NCBI GenBank assembly: GCA_017431165.1
Contig: JAFRLO010000004.1
Location: 1 to 40,318, forward strand
From: Eggerthellaceae bacterium
GTDB lineage: Bacteria > Actinomycetota > Coriobacteriia > Coriobacteriales > Eggerthellaceae
Direction of reading: 5' to 3'
Length of the DNA: 40,318 bases
Shown: piece after piece, positions 25,978 through 33,454 of the stretch
Numbering within the stretch: position 1 is the stretch's first letter
Layout of the letters: each line of letters begins with the position of its first letter
Notes under the pieces: model-generated
Seen by the model: only the letters and a program-made list of their open reading frames with translations
What the model was told of the DNA's origin: nothing
The model's database searches: none
Made by a program: the position numbers and the translations under genes

Positions 25978-26439
25978 TTACAGGTTCTTCTCCTCATCGA
26001 GCATTTCTGGACGAACGACTAACACGTCGCATTCCATGTGGCGTACCAGATAGGTTGAAACGCTGCCCAAGAATGCGTACTTGATACCAGAGAGCCCGCG
26101 CACGCCGCAAATGACGAGATCAGGATTGTAGTCCTTAGCTACTATGCTCAAAGCCTCGTTGACGATGCCACCTCTCACCAAGATGTTGACAGCTGGAATG
26201 CATTCGTCCTTCGCAGCCGTAGCAAGCTGCTCGGCAAGCTTCTCCTCGATAGCCTGCTTGCACGTTTCGGTGTAATGCACGATATCGATACGCGCTTGCT
26301 CAAGCTCGGTGGCATCAACGATGTGGACAAAGAGCACCTCTGCATGATCGTCGTGGGCAATCGACAAAGCACGGCGAGCAACTGCAAGCTGCGTATCGCC
26401 AGAATCGAGTGCGGCAAGAATCTTGTTATAGCGGGCCAT
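25978..26439 (-). CDS. Universal stress protein (UspA family)
   Basis: A 153-residue single-domain Usp protein of the cytoplasm. It begins NKILAALDSGDTQLAVARRA, where the Asp is the usual conserved first-strand residue, and ends with GVRGLSGIKYAFLGSVSTYL and CDVLVVR. This is the G-x2-G-x9-G(S/T) pattern that binds ATP in many members, though GVRG is looser than the usual G-x-R-G form. AAAGGAG stands before ATG 26437-26439; the seven residues upstream in frame are not needed. The role is stress tolerance in general; the exact task is unknown. TATACT (26475-26480, minus strand) may be its -10 box. Confidence 0.88.
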   Translation of the reverse strand: MARYNKILAALDSGDTQLAVARRALSIAHDDHAEVLFVHIVDATELEQARIDIVHYTETCKQAIEEKLAEQLATAAKDECIPAVNILVRGGIVNEALSIVAKDYNPDLVICGVRGLSGIKYAFLGSVSTYLVRHMECDVLVVRPEMLDEEKNL

Positions 26440-26577
26440 AGAAGCTCCTTTCGTTATCATCGTATGCTGAAAAAAGTATATCGCTAATTAGCAAAACGGT
26501 GCATGCGAATTGCGAACTTCAGTCTTACGCAACAAGGCTAAGAGATGTTCTAACCCCTCAGACCAGCGATGAATCCT

Positions 26578-27774
26578 CTACAGCCCTTTGATCTCGATAC
26601 GAGAGCGCAAAAGGACAACAAGGCCAAGGAGCGCGATACCGCAACACGCGAACACCGCGATGCCAATGCCGACTACGTAATCCGTCCACGGAGCCATCGC
26701 GAGCAGCATGCCGCCGGAGCCGAGCACCGTGATGATGAAGTTGATGAGCGCCGATGCGGAGCCGGTATCCTTCTCCTGCTGGTCGAGCAGCACGACGGTC
26801 GCAATCGGGCGCACGACACCGCCGCCGAGCGTATTGAGGCCGAACGTCGCCAAAAACACCCATGGGGAAATACGTCCCACAACAATGATGAGCACGCCGC
26901 TGATGACGGTAAGCGCGATGCACACCAAAAGCGCTTGGCGCTTCGACCAGATCTTCTGTATCGGTTCCACGAGGAAGGCGCCAACAGCGGACAGAGCCGC
27001 GTTCGCAGCGAAGAACAAACTGTATTGCACAGCCGAAAGGTTAAAGAAATCGATGTAGACGTACGACACCGCAGAGATGTAGGTCATGAACGGCGCACCA
27101 TGAAGCGCGACGATGAGCAAAAGCAAGATGAACGCCTTGTTCTTACCAACCACGATAAGGCGACCGAGCGAATGAACAACGCCCTCGGAAATGCGATCTT
27201 CAGGAACGAGCGGCTCAACCAATCGAAGAGCGAACGGCACGGCGAACACCGCGACAACCGCCATACCGATGAAGGTTCCGCGCCACGAAGCGAACGAGAG
27301 GATGAACGCACCGAGCACGGGAGCAAGCATCGGAGCAAGCACGCCGATAGCCATGACGACCACGAGCGCACGCTCACGCGTCTTGCCTTCGAAGCAGTCT
27401 TTGACAAGTGCCGTTCCAAGCGCGACCATGCCGCCACCCGCAAAGCCCTGCACAACACGCGATGCGATGAGCATGTAGATGTTGGGCGCCATGGCGCACA
27501 GGCAGGCGAACACGATGAACACCCCGAGCGAGATCATAATCAGAGGCTTACGACCGAACTTGTCGGACATCGGGCCGATAACGAGCATGCCGACCGCCAT
27601 GAAGAAAAAGAAACCGACGAGCGCGAAGTTGACGACCGATGCCGTGGTGCCAAAGAACTCCGGCATGGAGGGTACCGCAGGCAGAAACAGATCCGTTGCC
27701 AAAGGCGGCGCCATGGAAAGCAGCACTATAAGCGCGATGAGCGCGGGTTTGGATAGCTGCTTCGTCTGTTTCAC
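26578..27774 (-). CDS. MFS exporter of the Bcr/CflA drug-resistance family
   Basis: Membrane protein of 398 residues with 12 hydrophobic segments. The start (LIVLLSMAPPLATDLFLPAV) is typical of Bcr/CflA proteins, where helix 1 is followed by a conserved D-x-Y/F-LPA. The loop motif is GPMSDKFGRKPLIM. Helix 4 reads ASRVVQGFAGGGMV, and the helix 5 motif-C region is VMAIGVLAPMLAPVLGAF, which marks drug:H+ antiporters. Family members export bicyclomycin, chloramphenicol or sulfonamides; the substrate here is unknown. It is a single gene between the stress-protein gene and lysS. Confidence 0.88.
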   Translation of the reverse strand: MKQTKQLSKPALIALIVLLSMAPPLATDLFLPAVPSMPEFFGTTASVVNFALVGFFFFMAVGMLVIGPMSDKFGRKPLIMISLGVFIVFACLCAMAPNIYMLIASRVVQGFAGGGMVALGTALVKDCFEGKTRERALVVVMAIGVLAPMLAPVLGAFILSFASWRGTFIGMAVVAVFAVPFALRLVEPLVPEDRISEGVVHSLGRLIVVGKNKAFILLLLIVALHGAPFMTYISAVSYVYIDFFNLSAVQYSLFFAANAALSAVGAFLVEPIQKIWSKRQALLVCIALTVISGVLIIVVGRISPWVFLATFGLNTLGGGVVRPIATVVLLDQQEKDTGSASALINFIITVLGSGGMLLAMAPWTDYVVGIGIAVFACCGIALLGLVVLLRSRIEIKGL

Positions 27775-27822
27775 TCTGTCACTTCGTTCTAACTCAGGGG
27801 TGATGCAAAACCGGTCATGCGC

Positions 27823-29817
27823 CTAGTACAACTTTGCTCCAGCGGGGATATGCGGGTCGACCATCAGCAGATGGAGCCTCTCCTCTCCCTTTTCCTCGTG
27901 CACAGCGCTGATGAGCATGCCGCAGGAGTCGATACCCATCATTTTGCGCGGCGGAAGATTCGTGATCGCGATGCATGTCCTGCCCACGAGCTCTTCCGGC
28001 TCATAGTAGGCGCGAATGCCGCTTAGGATGGTACGCGGTGCGTCCGTACCGTCATCGAGCGTGAACTGCAGAAGCTTCTTCGATTTGGGCACGGCTTCGC
28101 ACGCAAGCACCTTCACAACGCGGAAATCGCTCTTGGAGAAGGTCTCGAAATCGACCGAGTCCTCGAACAGCGGCTCGATGACCACGTTGGAATAATCAAT
28201 CGGCTCATCTGAGATGAGGGGCGCACCCTCAATCGGCACGAAAACAGCCTGATCAGACGCAGCAACGGCATCCGCGGATGCAGGCGTACCAGCCGACTTC
28301 GCTGTAGGTGCCTCATCCTTCATAAGCGGGAACAGCAGCACATCACGGATGGAATCGCTATCGGTAAGCAGCATGACCAGACGGTCGATGCCGATGCCGA
28401 TGCCGCCAGCCGGAGGCATGCCGTACTCCAACGCGCGGATATAGTCGGCATCGTAGCCCATTGCTTCGTCGTCGTAATCCTTTGCGGCAACCTGCGCATG
28501 GAAGCGCTCGGCCTGATCGACCGGATCGTTGAGTTCGTTGAATGCGTTGGCATATTCGTGACCGCAAATGTAGAGCTCGAAGCGATCGGTCAGATTCGGA
28601 TCCTCAGGCTTCTTCTTGGCAAGCGGTGAGATCTCGAGCGGATGGTCGGTGATGAAAATGGGCTGGATGAGCTTGCTCTCACAGGTCTCCTCGAAGATCT
28701 CGGAGATGAGCTTGCCCTTGCCCCACGGTTCCTCGACTTCCACACCAACGCGCTTGGCGATGGCGCGCAAGTCATCGAGGCTACGGTCAAACGAAACGTC
28801 CTCGCCCGCACCCTCAGTTGCCATTTCGATCATGGTCTTGCGAGGCCAAGGGCCTTCGAGGTTGATCATGGTGCCCTGATACGGTACCTGCAGCGTCCCG
28901 CACGCCGCCATAGCAGCGGCCTGGATGACGCCCTCGGCAAGTTCCATCATGCCCTCGAGGTCGGAATAGGCGCAATATGCCTCCATCGTGGTGAACTCGG
29001 GATTGTGCGTCTGGTCCATGCCCTCATTACGGAAAATGCGACCAAGCTCGTACACACGCTCAAAACCTCCCACAAGCAAGCGCTTCAGCGGCAGCTCGGT
29101 AGCGATACGCAGGTAGTAATCGCGATCGAGCGCATTCAGATGCGTGACGAAGGGACGTGCATTGGCGCCACCCATGATGGATTGCAAAAACGGCGTTTCG
29201 ACTTCGAAATAACCCAGCTCATCTTCCATGTAACGACGGATTGCCGAGACTATTTTGAAGCGTTTCTCAAATGTGATCTTGACCTCGGGATTCGCAATCA
29301 GGTCAACGTAACGCTGACGATAACGAATCTCTTTGTCGGCAAGGCCATGGAACTTCTCGGGAAGAGGGCGCAGGGATTTTGAAAGAAGCTCGAAAGCCTC
29401 AACCGCTACGGAAAGCTGCCCGCGCTTGGTGCGCATCATTACGCCGCAGGCGCTAATCCAGTCCCCCACATCGAGGTCCTTGAGCTCGGCATAGGCTTCT
29501 TCACCAATCGTGTTGATGCGGCAGAACAGTTGGATAGTTGCCGTAGCGTCGCGCAACTCCAAAAACGACACTTTGCCCTGCACGCGCTTCGCCATCACGC
29601 GCCCCGCAATGCGCACCTCGTCTTCAGTGGTCGCACCATCTTCGAGTTCAGCATACAAGTCGATGAGCTCATCGATATGATGCGAATACGCAAACGCATG
29701 CCCATATGGGTTCTTGCCTGCATCGATGAGCGCTTGGCGCTTGTTACGACGAACTTCGATCGGATCGTCTTCGATTGCCTGCATAGCCAGTTGCTCTTGC
29801 TCAGGTGATGCTGCCAT
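27823..29817 (-). CDS. lysS: Lysyl-tRNA synthetase with C-terminal tRNA-binding domain
   Basis: Class II synthetase for Lys, 664 residues instead of about 500. The N-terminal OB fold includes RIAGRVMAKRVQGKVSFLEL; motif 2 is FRNEGMDQTHNPEFTTMEAY; motif 3 is GIGIGIDRLVMLL, ending near residue 502. A 51-residue Ala/Ser/Pro-rich linker leads to a second OB fold at 554-664 (DFRVVKVLACEAVPKSKKLL, LSGIRAYYEPEELVGR, LPPRKMMGIDSCGMLISA). This is the Trbp111/EMAPII-type tRNA_bind domain usually found at the end of bacterial MetRS. No stop separates the parts. AAGGAAAGG precedes the ATG. A terminator hairpin lies only about 20 bases upstream. Confidence 0.95.
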   Translation of the reverse strand: MAASPEQEQLAMQAIEDDPIEVRRNKRQALIDAGKNPYGHAFAYSHHIDELIDLYAELEDGATTEDEVRIAGRVMAKRVQGKVSFLELRDATATIQLFCRINTIGEEAYAELKDLDVGDWISACGVMMRTKRGQLSVAVEAFELLSKSLRPLPEKFHGLADKEIRYRQRYVDLIANPEVKITFEKRFKIVSAIRRYMEDELGYFEVETPFLQSIMGGANARPFVTHLNALDRDYYLRIATELPLKRLLVGGFERVYELGRIFRNEGMDQTHNPEFTTMEAYCAYSDLEGMMELAEGVIQAAAMAACGTLQVPYQGTMINLEGPWPRKTMIEMATEGAGEDVSFDRSLDDLRAIAKRVGVEVEEPWGKGKLISEIFEETCESKLIQPIFITDHPLEISPLAKKKPEDPNLTDRFELYICGHEYANAFNELNDPVDQAERFHAQVAAKDYDDEAMGYDADYIRALEYGMPPAGGIGIGIDRLVMLLTDSDSIRDVLLFPLMKDEAPTAKSAGTPASADAVAASDQAVFVPIEGAPLISDEPIDYSNVVIEPLFEDSVDFETFSKSDFRVVKVLACEAVPKSKKLLQFTLDDGTDAPRTILSGIRAYYEPEELVGRTCIAITNLPPRKMMGIDSCGMLISAVHEEKGEERLHLLMVDPHIPAGAKLY

Positions 29818-29836
29818 GTTGTAGCCTTTCCTTGCG

Positions 29837-29864
29837 AAAAAGGGGCCCGACTAGCGACCCCTTC
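29837..29864 (-). terminator. Intrinsic terminator between greA and lysS
   Basis: Read on the minus strand, AAGGGG-TC and G-GCCCCTT pair around a short loop and are followed by a run of five T. It ends about 20 bases before the lysS ATG, just ahead of the lysS ribosome site. It either ends greA mRNA or serves as an attenuator in the lysS leader. Confidence 0.7.
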
Positions 29865-29901
29865 TCGTGCTTTCTCGTCCCAGGTGCTTTTCGGGTGTGC
29901 C

Positions 29902-30372
29902 TTAGCGCTCGATCTTGAGAATCTCGATGACGCTCTTCTTGCCCGTCGGACCAACGGCCTCAACCGTTTCACCTTTTTTGTGACCCAGAAGCGCTGCGCC
30001 AACCGGCGACTCATTGGAAATCTTGCCGACTTGAACGTCGCTTTCGGCACCACCCACGATGGTGAAGACGCGCTCGACGCCGTTCATGTTCAGCGTAACA
30101 GTGCTGCCCACGGTGACCTTGGTGGAGCGCTTCGGCGTGCTCACGATGGTCGCCTCAGAGAGGATGTGCATGATTTCGGCAATGCGCGCCTCGAGCATGC
30201 CCTGCTCGTTCTTGGCATCATCGTATTCGGAGTTCTCGGTGATGTCGCCGAACTCACGCGCGATGCGAATGCGCTCGCCGACTTCGGCGCGCTTTTCGGT
30301 TTCGAGATAATGCAGCTCCTCCTCGAGCTTCTTCTTGCCTTCGGGGGTCAACACGTAATTGCTATCAGCCAT
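29902..30372 (-). CDS. greA: Transcription elongation factor GreA
   Basis: Rescues stalled RNA polymerase by stimulating cleavage of the 3' end of the RNA. The 156 residues show the N-terminal coiled coil with NYVLTPEGKKKLEEELHYL and the tip acidic pair in EFGDITENSEYDDAKNEQ. The C-terminal FKBP-like domain holds GSTVTLNM, ISNESPVGAALLGHKKGE and KSVIEILKIER. Length is normal. I start at MADSNYV since the family begins there; the open frame runs upstream to 30456 through a terminator hairpin. The Shine-Dalgarno (GGATGG) is poor. It stands between tatA and lysS. Confidence 0.95.
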   Translation of the reverse strand: MADSNYVLTPEGKKKLEEELHYLETEKRAEVGERIRIAREFGDITENSEYDDAKNEQGMLEARIAEIMHILSEATIVSTPKRSTKVTVGSTVTLNMNGVERVFTIVGGAESDVQVGKISNESPVGAALLGHKKGETVEAVGPTGKKSVIEILKIER

Positions 30373-30389
30373 GTCCATCCATTCGTCCG

Positions 30390-30415
30390 TGAAAAAACGT
30401 ATCCGACGATACGTT
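30390..30415 (-). terminator. Intrinsic terminator between tatA and greA
   Basis: AACGTATC (30396-30403) and GATACGTT (30408-30415) pair with a four-base loop. On the minus strand a T-run of six follows directly (30392-30397). It stops about 18 bases before the greA ATG, so greA transcripts must begin within that space or read through. Confidence 0.75.
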
Positions 30416-30456
30416 CTTTCGAGCCTATGCTTCTTGCGAGGATCGCCCTCGCGCAC

Positions 30457-30474
30457 TCCTGCATCACTGCAGGA
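30457..30474. other. Perfect hairpin just after tatA stop
   Basis: TCCTGCA (30457-30463) and TGCAGGA (30468-30474) form a 7-base stem with a four-base loop, about ten bases past the tatA stop. No U-run follows, so it may protect the mRNA 3' end rather than stop transcription. Confidence 0.4.
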
Positions 30475-30483
30475 AGTAACTTA

Positions 30484-30918
30484 CTAATTGATGCGCTTGA
30501 CCACGCGCTTCACCGTGCGCGTAACCTCTTGCGAATCTGCCTCTGCGTCTGCAAAGGCTTTCTCAGCCTTTGCCACGGTCGCCTGGGCACGCGCGATAGC
30601 GGAATCCTCGACCTCGCTGGCTTTCTCCTCAACCGTAGTCACAGCATCGGAGACCTCATCTGCCACATTTGCAACAATCGTTTGAGGAGCAGCCTCGGCT
30701 TCCGGTTCGTCGACTGGCGCCTCAAGCACTTCGGGCTCAGCCTCGACAGGATTCTCGGCCGCAGCCTTCTTCTTGGATGAACCAAGGCCTGCACGCAGGT
30801 TTTTCATCGTTTTGCCGATGGCAGCGCCAAGCTTGGGAAGATTCTTCGGACCGAAAATGAGCAAGATGACCACAAGGATGATGATCAGCTCAACCCAGCC
30901 CATGCCAAAAAACTTCAT
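30484..30918 (-). CDS. tatA: Twin-arginine translocase subunit TatA (with long tail)
   Basis: Pore-forming type Tat subunit. The 144 residues start MKFFGMGWVELIIILVVILL, a membrane helix followed by the hinge FGPKNLPKLGAAIGKTMKNL and an amphipathic helix, as in TatA. A low-complexity Ala/Glu/Val tail of about 95 residues follows (AEPEVLEAPVDEPEAEAAP). I start at MKFF because GGAGG is eight bases upstream; an earlier ATG at 30930 overlaps that site. It is separate from tatC (13189) and its tatB-like partner, so the Tat system is split in two loci. An inverted repeat, GTAACCT/AGGTTAC at 30970-30987, lies in the leader. Confidence 0.9.
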   Translation of the reverse strand: MKFFGMGWVELIIILVVILLIFGPKNLPKLGAAIGKTMKNLRAGLGSSKKKAAAENPVEAEPEVLEAPVDEPEAEAAPQTIVANVADEVSDAVTTVEEKASEVEDSAIARAQATVAKAEKAFADAEADSQEVTRTVKRVVKRIN

Positions 30919-31037
30919 AAACACCTCCACATCATACGTGGCGTTCCATCAAAACATACACCTAGCGGTGTAACCTCGTAAGGTTACCATATCAAAACGC
31001 CTTTCACGGCGAAGATAAATAATCGACATGATTCCTT

Positions 31038-31065
31038 TTGCCGATGGCAAAATATGTGCTATCAT
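31038..31065 (+). promoter_or_regulatory. Promoter of tRNA-Pro gene
   Basis: TTGCCG (31038-31043) and TATCAT (31060-31065) are spaced by 16 bases. The -35 region also lies within a perfect inverted repeat, TTTTGCC-GAT-GGCAAAA at 31036-31052. The start of transcription would be near 31072, 30 bases before the tRNA. Confidence 0.55.
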
Positions 31066-31101
31066 ATCTGCCGCTGTTTGGAAAAGCAGCTTTTTTGCAG
31101 T

Positions 31102-31178
31102 CGGGTTGTGGCTCAGTTTGGTAGAGCGCTGCGTTCGGGACGCAGAGGTCGCAAGTTCAAATCTTGTCAACCCGACCA
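31102..31178 (+). tRNA. tRNA-Pro (anticodon CGG)
   Basis: The 77 bases fold as a cloverleaf. The acceptor stem is CGGGTTG/CAACCCG with C1-G72 and discriminator A, typical of proline tRNAs. The D stem is GCTC/GAGC; the anticodon stem is CTGCG/CGCAG with loop TTCGGGA giving anticodon CGG; the T arm holds TTCAAAT. CCA is encoded. It reads codon CCG. A promoter lies upstream and a strong intrinsic terminator ten bases after. Confidence 0.97.
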
Positions 31179-31187
31179 TGATCTTTC

Positions 31188-31217
31188 GAAACCGCCGAAT
31201 GGCGGTTTCTTTTTTTG
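31188..31217 (+). terminator. Intrinsic terminator of tRNA-Pro
   Basis: GAAACCGCC (31188-31196) pairs with GGCGGTTTC (31201-31209), loop GAAT, followed by eight T. This is a classic rho-independent terminator. Confidence 0.95.
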
Positions 31218-31282
31218 AAAGATGTTGCCGGTTGAAGCCTGAGCACCCTTATGTCCTCCCGCGTATCACAAGAGCGAGCGCG

Positions 31283-31288
31283 TATAAT
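31283..31288 (+). promoter_or_regulatory. Candidate -10 box for glycosyltransferase gene
   Basis: A perfect TATAAT lies 30 bases before the ATG of the glycosyltransferase gene, after the tRNA terminator. The -35 region is poor, so other factors may help. Confidence 0.45.
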
Positions 31289-31318
31289 GGCATCAAGCAA
31301 AAACCGCAAGGAGGACTC

Positions 31319-32407
31319 ATGGATATCAGCATCATCGTCGCATTCGACAATAGCGCACCGCTCATGGAAAACTTCATTGACCAGATCATGCCCTTCTTAG
31401 AAGGTCGCGATGACCGTGAGCTCGTATTAGTAAGCGATGGCTGCCGCAACTTAGAGACGATAGGGTTCTCACGTGCATGCGCTGATAAATGGGACAACGT
31501 AATGCTCGTCGAACTGCCCAAAAAGGGCGGTTACTCCAAGGCGAATAATGCAGGCGTTGCTGCATCATCGGGCGACTATCTCTTGTTCGCAAACACAGAC
31601 ATATTCCCCGAACCGGATGCAGTGGATTTGCTACGTGCCAAGTTCGATGGCAACCCCAAACTCGGCGCCGCTCAAGGCTGCCTCGCATATCCGCAGAACG
31701 GCAAAGTCATGTGCTGTGGGCACACCTTCAACGATTACATGAACCATCACATCTACCAAGGTCGCCCCGTAAGCGATGCAGTAGTTCAGATTGCCGGTCC
31801 GCGTCAAGCGCTGAATTCCGCCTTCCTCATGATGCCGCGCTCGGTATACGAGGAGATGGGTGGCATGGATGAGTTCTTCTTCAACGCCTACGATGGCATG
31901 GACCTCACCATGCGCACAGGCTGGGCGGGCTACGATCTCATGTACTATCCGGATGTTTTAGCCTGGCATTCTACTGGCGGAAGCCGCGATTACATCCGGC
32001 ACAACAATGAATATCAGAGCAAGTACTACTATGCCCATAACGGGACGAAAATCCGCTCCGATGTTGTGGACTATCTCAGACCGCAAATCGAGGCAATCGA
32101 CCTCGCACCGGCCTATTTTGCCATTGATTGCACGTTTTGCATGACTTGGAAGGACATGGCCGCAGACCTCGGCATCCAGGTTGATGGCGTTTTCGAAATC
32201 GAGGAGCGGGATTCATCGCACGTGGACCTGTACCGCAACGTACCGCCTTCGATCAAGACATGTGAGAAGCCACTGTTGTTCGTAACGAACAACTATAACG
32301 ATGCGACAGGCAACAAACGTTGGTTCAAGCAACGCGGATGTCCAGATGATCTATTCATCGATTTCTTCGGCAATGCGTTCACGGCAGCGCAGCTGGGACT
32401 CGCATAG
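31319..32407 (+). CDS. Family 2 glycosyltransferase
   Basis: A 362-residue GT-A type glycosyltransferase, probably acting on a surface polysaccharide or glycolipid at the inner face of the membrane. Residues 1-240 carry the fold: MDISIIVAFDNSAPLMENFI, VLVSDGC, KKGGYSKANNAGVAASSGDY, the metal-binding TD of LFANTDIFPEP, NSAFLMMPRSVYEEMGGMDE and the acceptor-side YDGMDLTMRTGWAGYDLMY. The last about 110 residues (CTFCMTWKDMAADLG ... FFGNAFTAAQLGLA) match nothing I know. No membrane helix. AAGGAGG precedes ATG 31319-31321. It stands alone; no other glycan genes are near, so donor and acceptor are unknown. Confidence 0.85.
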   Translation: MDISIIVAFDNSAPLMENFIDQIMPFLEGRDDRELVLVSDGCRNLETIGFSRACADKWDNVMLVELPKKGGYSKANNAGVAASSGDYLLFANTDIFPEPDAVDLLRAKFDGNPKLGAAQGCLAYPQNGKVMCCGHTFNDYMNHHIYQGRPVSDAVVQIAGPRQALNSAFLMMPRSVYEEMGGMDEFFFNAYDGMDLTMRTGWAGYDLMYYPDVLAWHSTGGSRDYIRHNNEYQSKYYYAHNGTKIRSDVVDYLRPQIEAIDLAPAYFAIDCTFCMTWKDMAADLGIQVDGVFEIEERDSSHVDLYRNVPPSIKTCEKPLLFVTNNYNDATGNKRWFKQRGCPDDLFIDFFGNAFTAAQLGLA

Positions 32408-32482
32408 GAATTGCCGGAGCTTGCACGGAACGACTAGGCGTATACTGCGGCATACGTACTGCTTTCACGAATCAGGACATGC

Positions 32483-33376
32483 ATGATGACACTTGAGCAC
32501 CTGCCCGAAAACGCGCAAACGCCTTCCGCCGAAGGTTCCTCGACCTACACGACGACCGAGGTTCAAAACCATTATGCCCGCGTGGCACTCGATGTGTTAG
32601 AACAGCTTGACGATCAAGCGATATGCGGTTGCGAATCATGCGATGATACGCCTTCGCGAACAAGCGAAGCTAAGGAATTGTACACTCGTGAGATCATGGA
32701 CAATCTTCCCGAAGGTGCACTAGCGGCAAGTCGGGGATGCGGCGACCCGGTTGCGAAAGCTCAGCTTGCACCTGGAGAGGTGGTTGTCGATCTCGGCAGC
32801 GGCGGCGGCATCGACGCGCTCATCGCCGCCCGTTTCGTCGGGGAGGCAGGTTATGTGTACGGCATCGACATGACGTACGAGATGATCGAGCTTGCCGAGC
32901 GCAATGCAGTGGATGCCAAGGTCGCCAATGTTGAGTTCGTGCAAGGAACGATCGAAGAGATTCCCCTTCCTGATGCAAGCGTCGATGTCGTTCTTTCCAA
33001 TTGCGTTATCAACTTCTCAGACGACAAGCCACGCGTCATGCGCGAGGCATGCCGTATCTTAAAGCCTGGTGGACGCTTCGTCGTTAGCGATATCGTCAGC
33101 TACGCACCCATCGCTAAGGACGCATTCGAACCTCTATGCCGTATTGTCGGATGCACGAAGGGCATGCAATCCGCCGAAAGTTATCGCACGGCACTTGAAG
33201 ACGCCGGATTCGTCGATATCGTACTCGAACCGAAAACAACCTACACACTCGATATCCTCGAGCAGAAGGCACGGGCAAAGAATCGGATGCGATTCTTCGA
33301 AAGCATCGCAGACGAACCTGCCATAGAAGGCGCAAGCGGCAGCGTCATCATCTATGCATACAAGCCGCAAAACTAA
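32483..33376 (+). CDS. arsM: Arsenite S-adenosylmethionine methyltransferase (ArsM-like)
   Basis: Class I methyltransferase of 297 residues, close to bacterial ArsM. It methylates trivalent arsenic using SAM. SAM-binding motif I is VVDLGSGGGIDALIAAR; the ArsM region GCGDPVAKAQLAPGEVV comes just before. Cysteines that would bind arsenic are in RGCGDP, SNCVINFSDDKPRV and CRIVGCTKGM, plus an N-terminal CGCESC. These places match family arsenic ligands, but the last one is CTKG rather than the usual CIGG. No arsR, arsB or acr3 gene is adjacent. AGGA stands a little before the tandem ATG ATG start. Confidence 0.85.
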   Translation: MMTLEHLPENAQTPSAEGSSTYTTTEVQNHYARVALDVLEQLDDQAICGCESCDDTPSRTSEAKELYTREIMDNLPEGALAASRGCGDPVAKAQLAPGEVVVDLGSGGGIDALIAARFVGEAGYVYGIDMTYEMIELAERNAVDAKVANVEFVQGTIEEIPLPDASVDVVLSNCVINFSDDKPRVMREACRILKPGGRFVVSDIVSYAPIAKDAFEPLCRIVGCTKGMQSAESYRTALEDAGFVDIVLEPKTTYTLDILEQKARAKNRMRFFESIADEPAIEGASGSVIIYAYKPQN

Positions 33377-33405
33377 CACCCCGAAATCGTTATTTCCATA
33401 AAGCA

Positions 33406-33430
33406 ATGGGCGCCCCAACGGGGCGCCCAT
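33406..33430. terminator. Bidirectional terminator hairpin
   Basis: ATGGGCGCCCC (33406-33416) and GGGGCGCCCAT (33420-33430) form a perfect 11-base stem with a three-base loop. It lies between the convergent arsM and DUF4230 genes. Read on the minus strand it is followed by TGCTTTAT, so it should serve the DUF4230 gene at least. Confidence 0.75.
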
Positions 33431-33454
33431 CAAAACGTTGCTCGAGTATCTTTG

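Noticed and set aside
26569-27756. Long plus-strand open frame opposite the Bcr/CflA exporter
   Set aside because: Its composition (His, Arg, Asp, Glu-rich) is that of an antisense shadow of a membrane protein gene.
31028-31318. Upstream in-frame extension of the glycosyltransferase gene
   Set aside because: It would run through the promoter, the tRNA-Pro gene and its terminator; AAGGAGG at 31319 marks the true start.
31102-33376. Genomic island behind tRNA-Pro
   Set aside because: There is no integrase, no repeated tRNA 3' end and no clear composition shift; the genes look ordinary.
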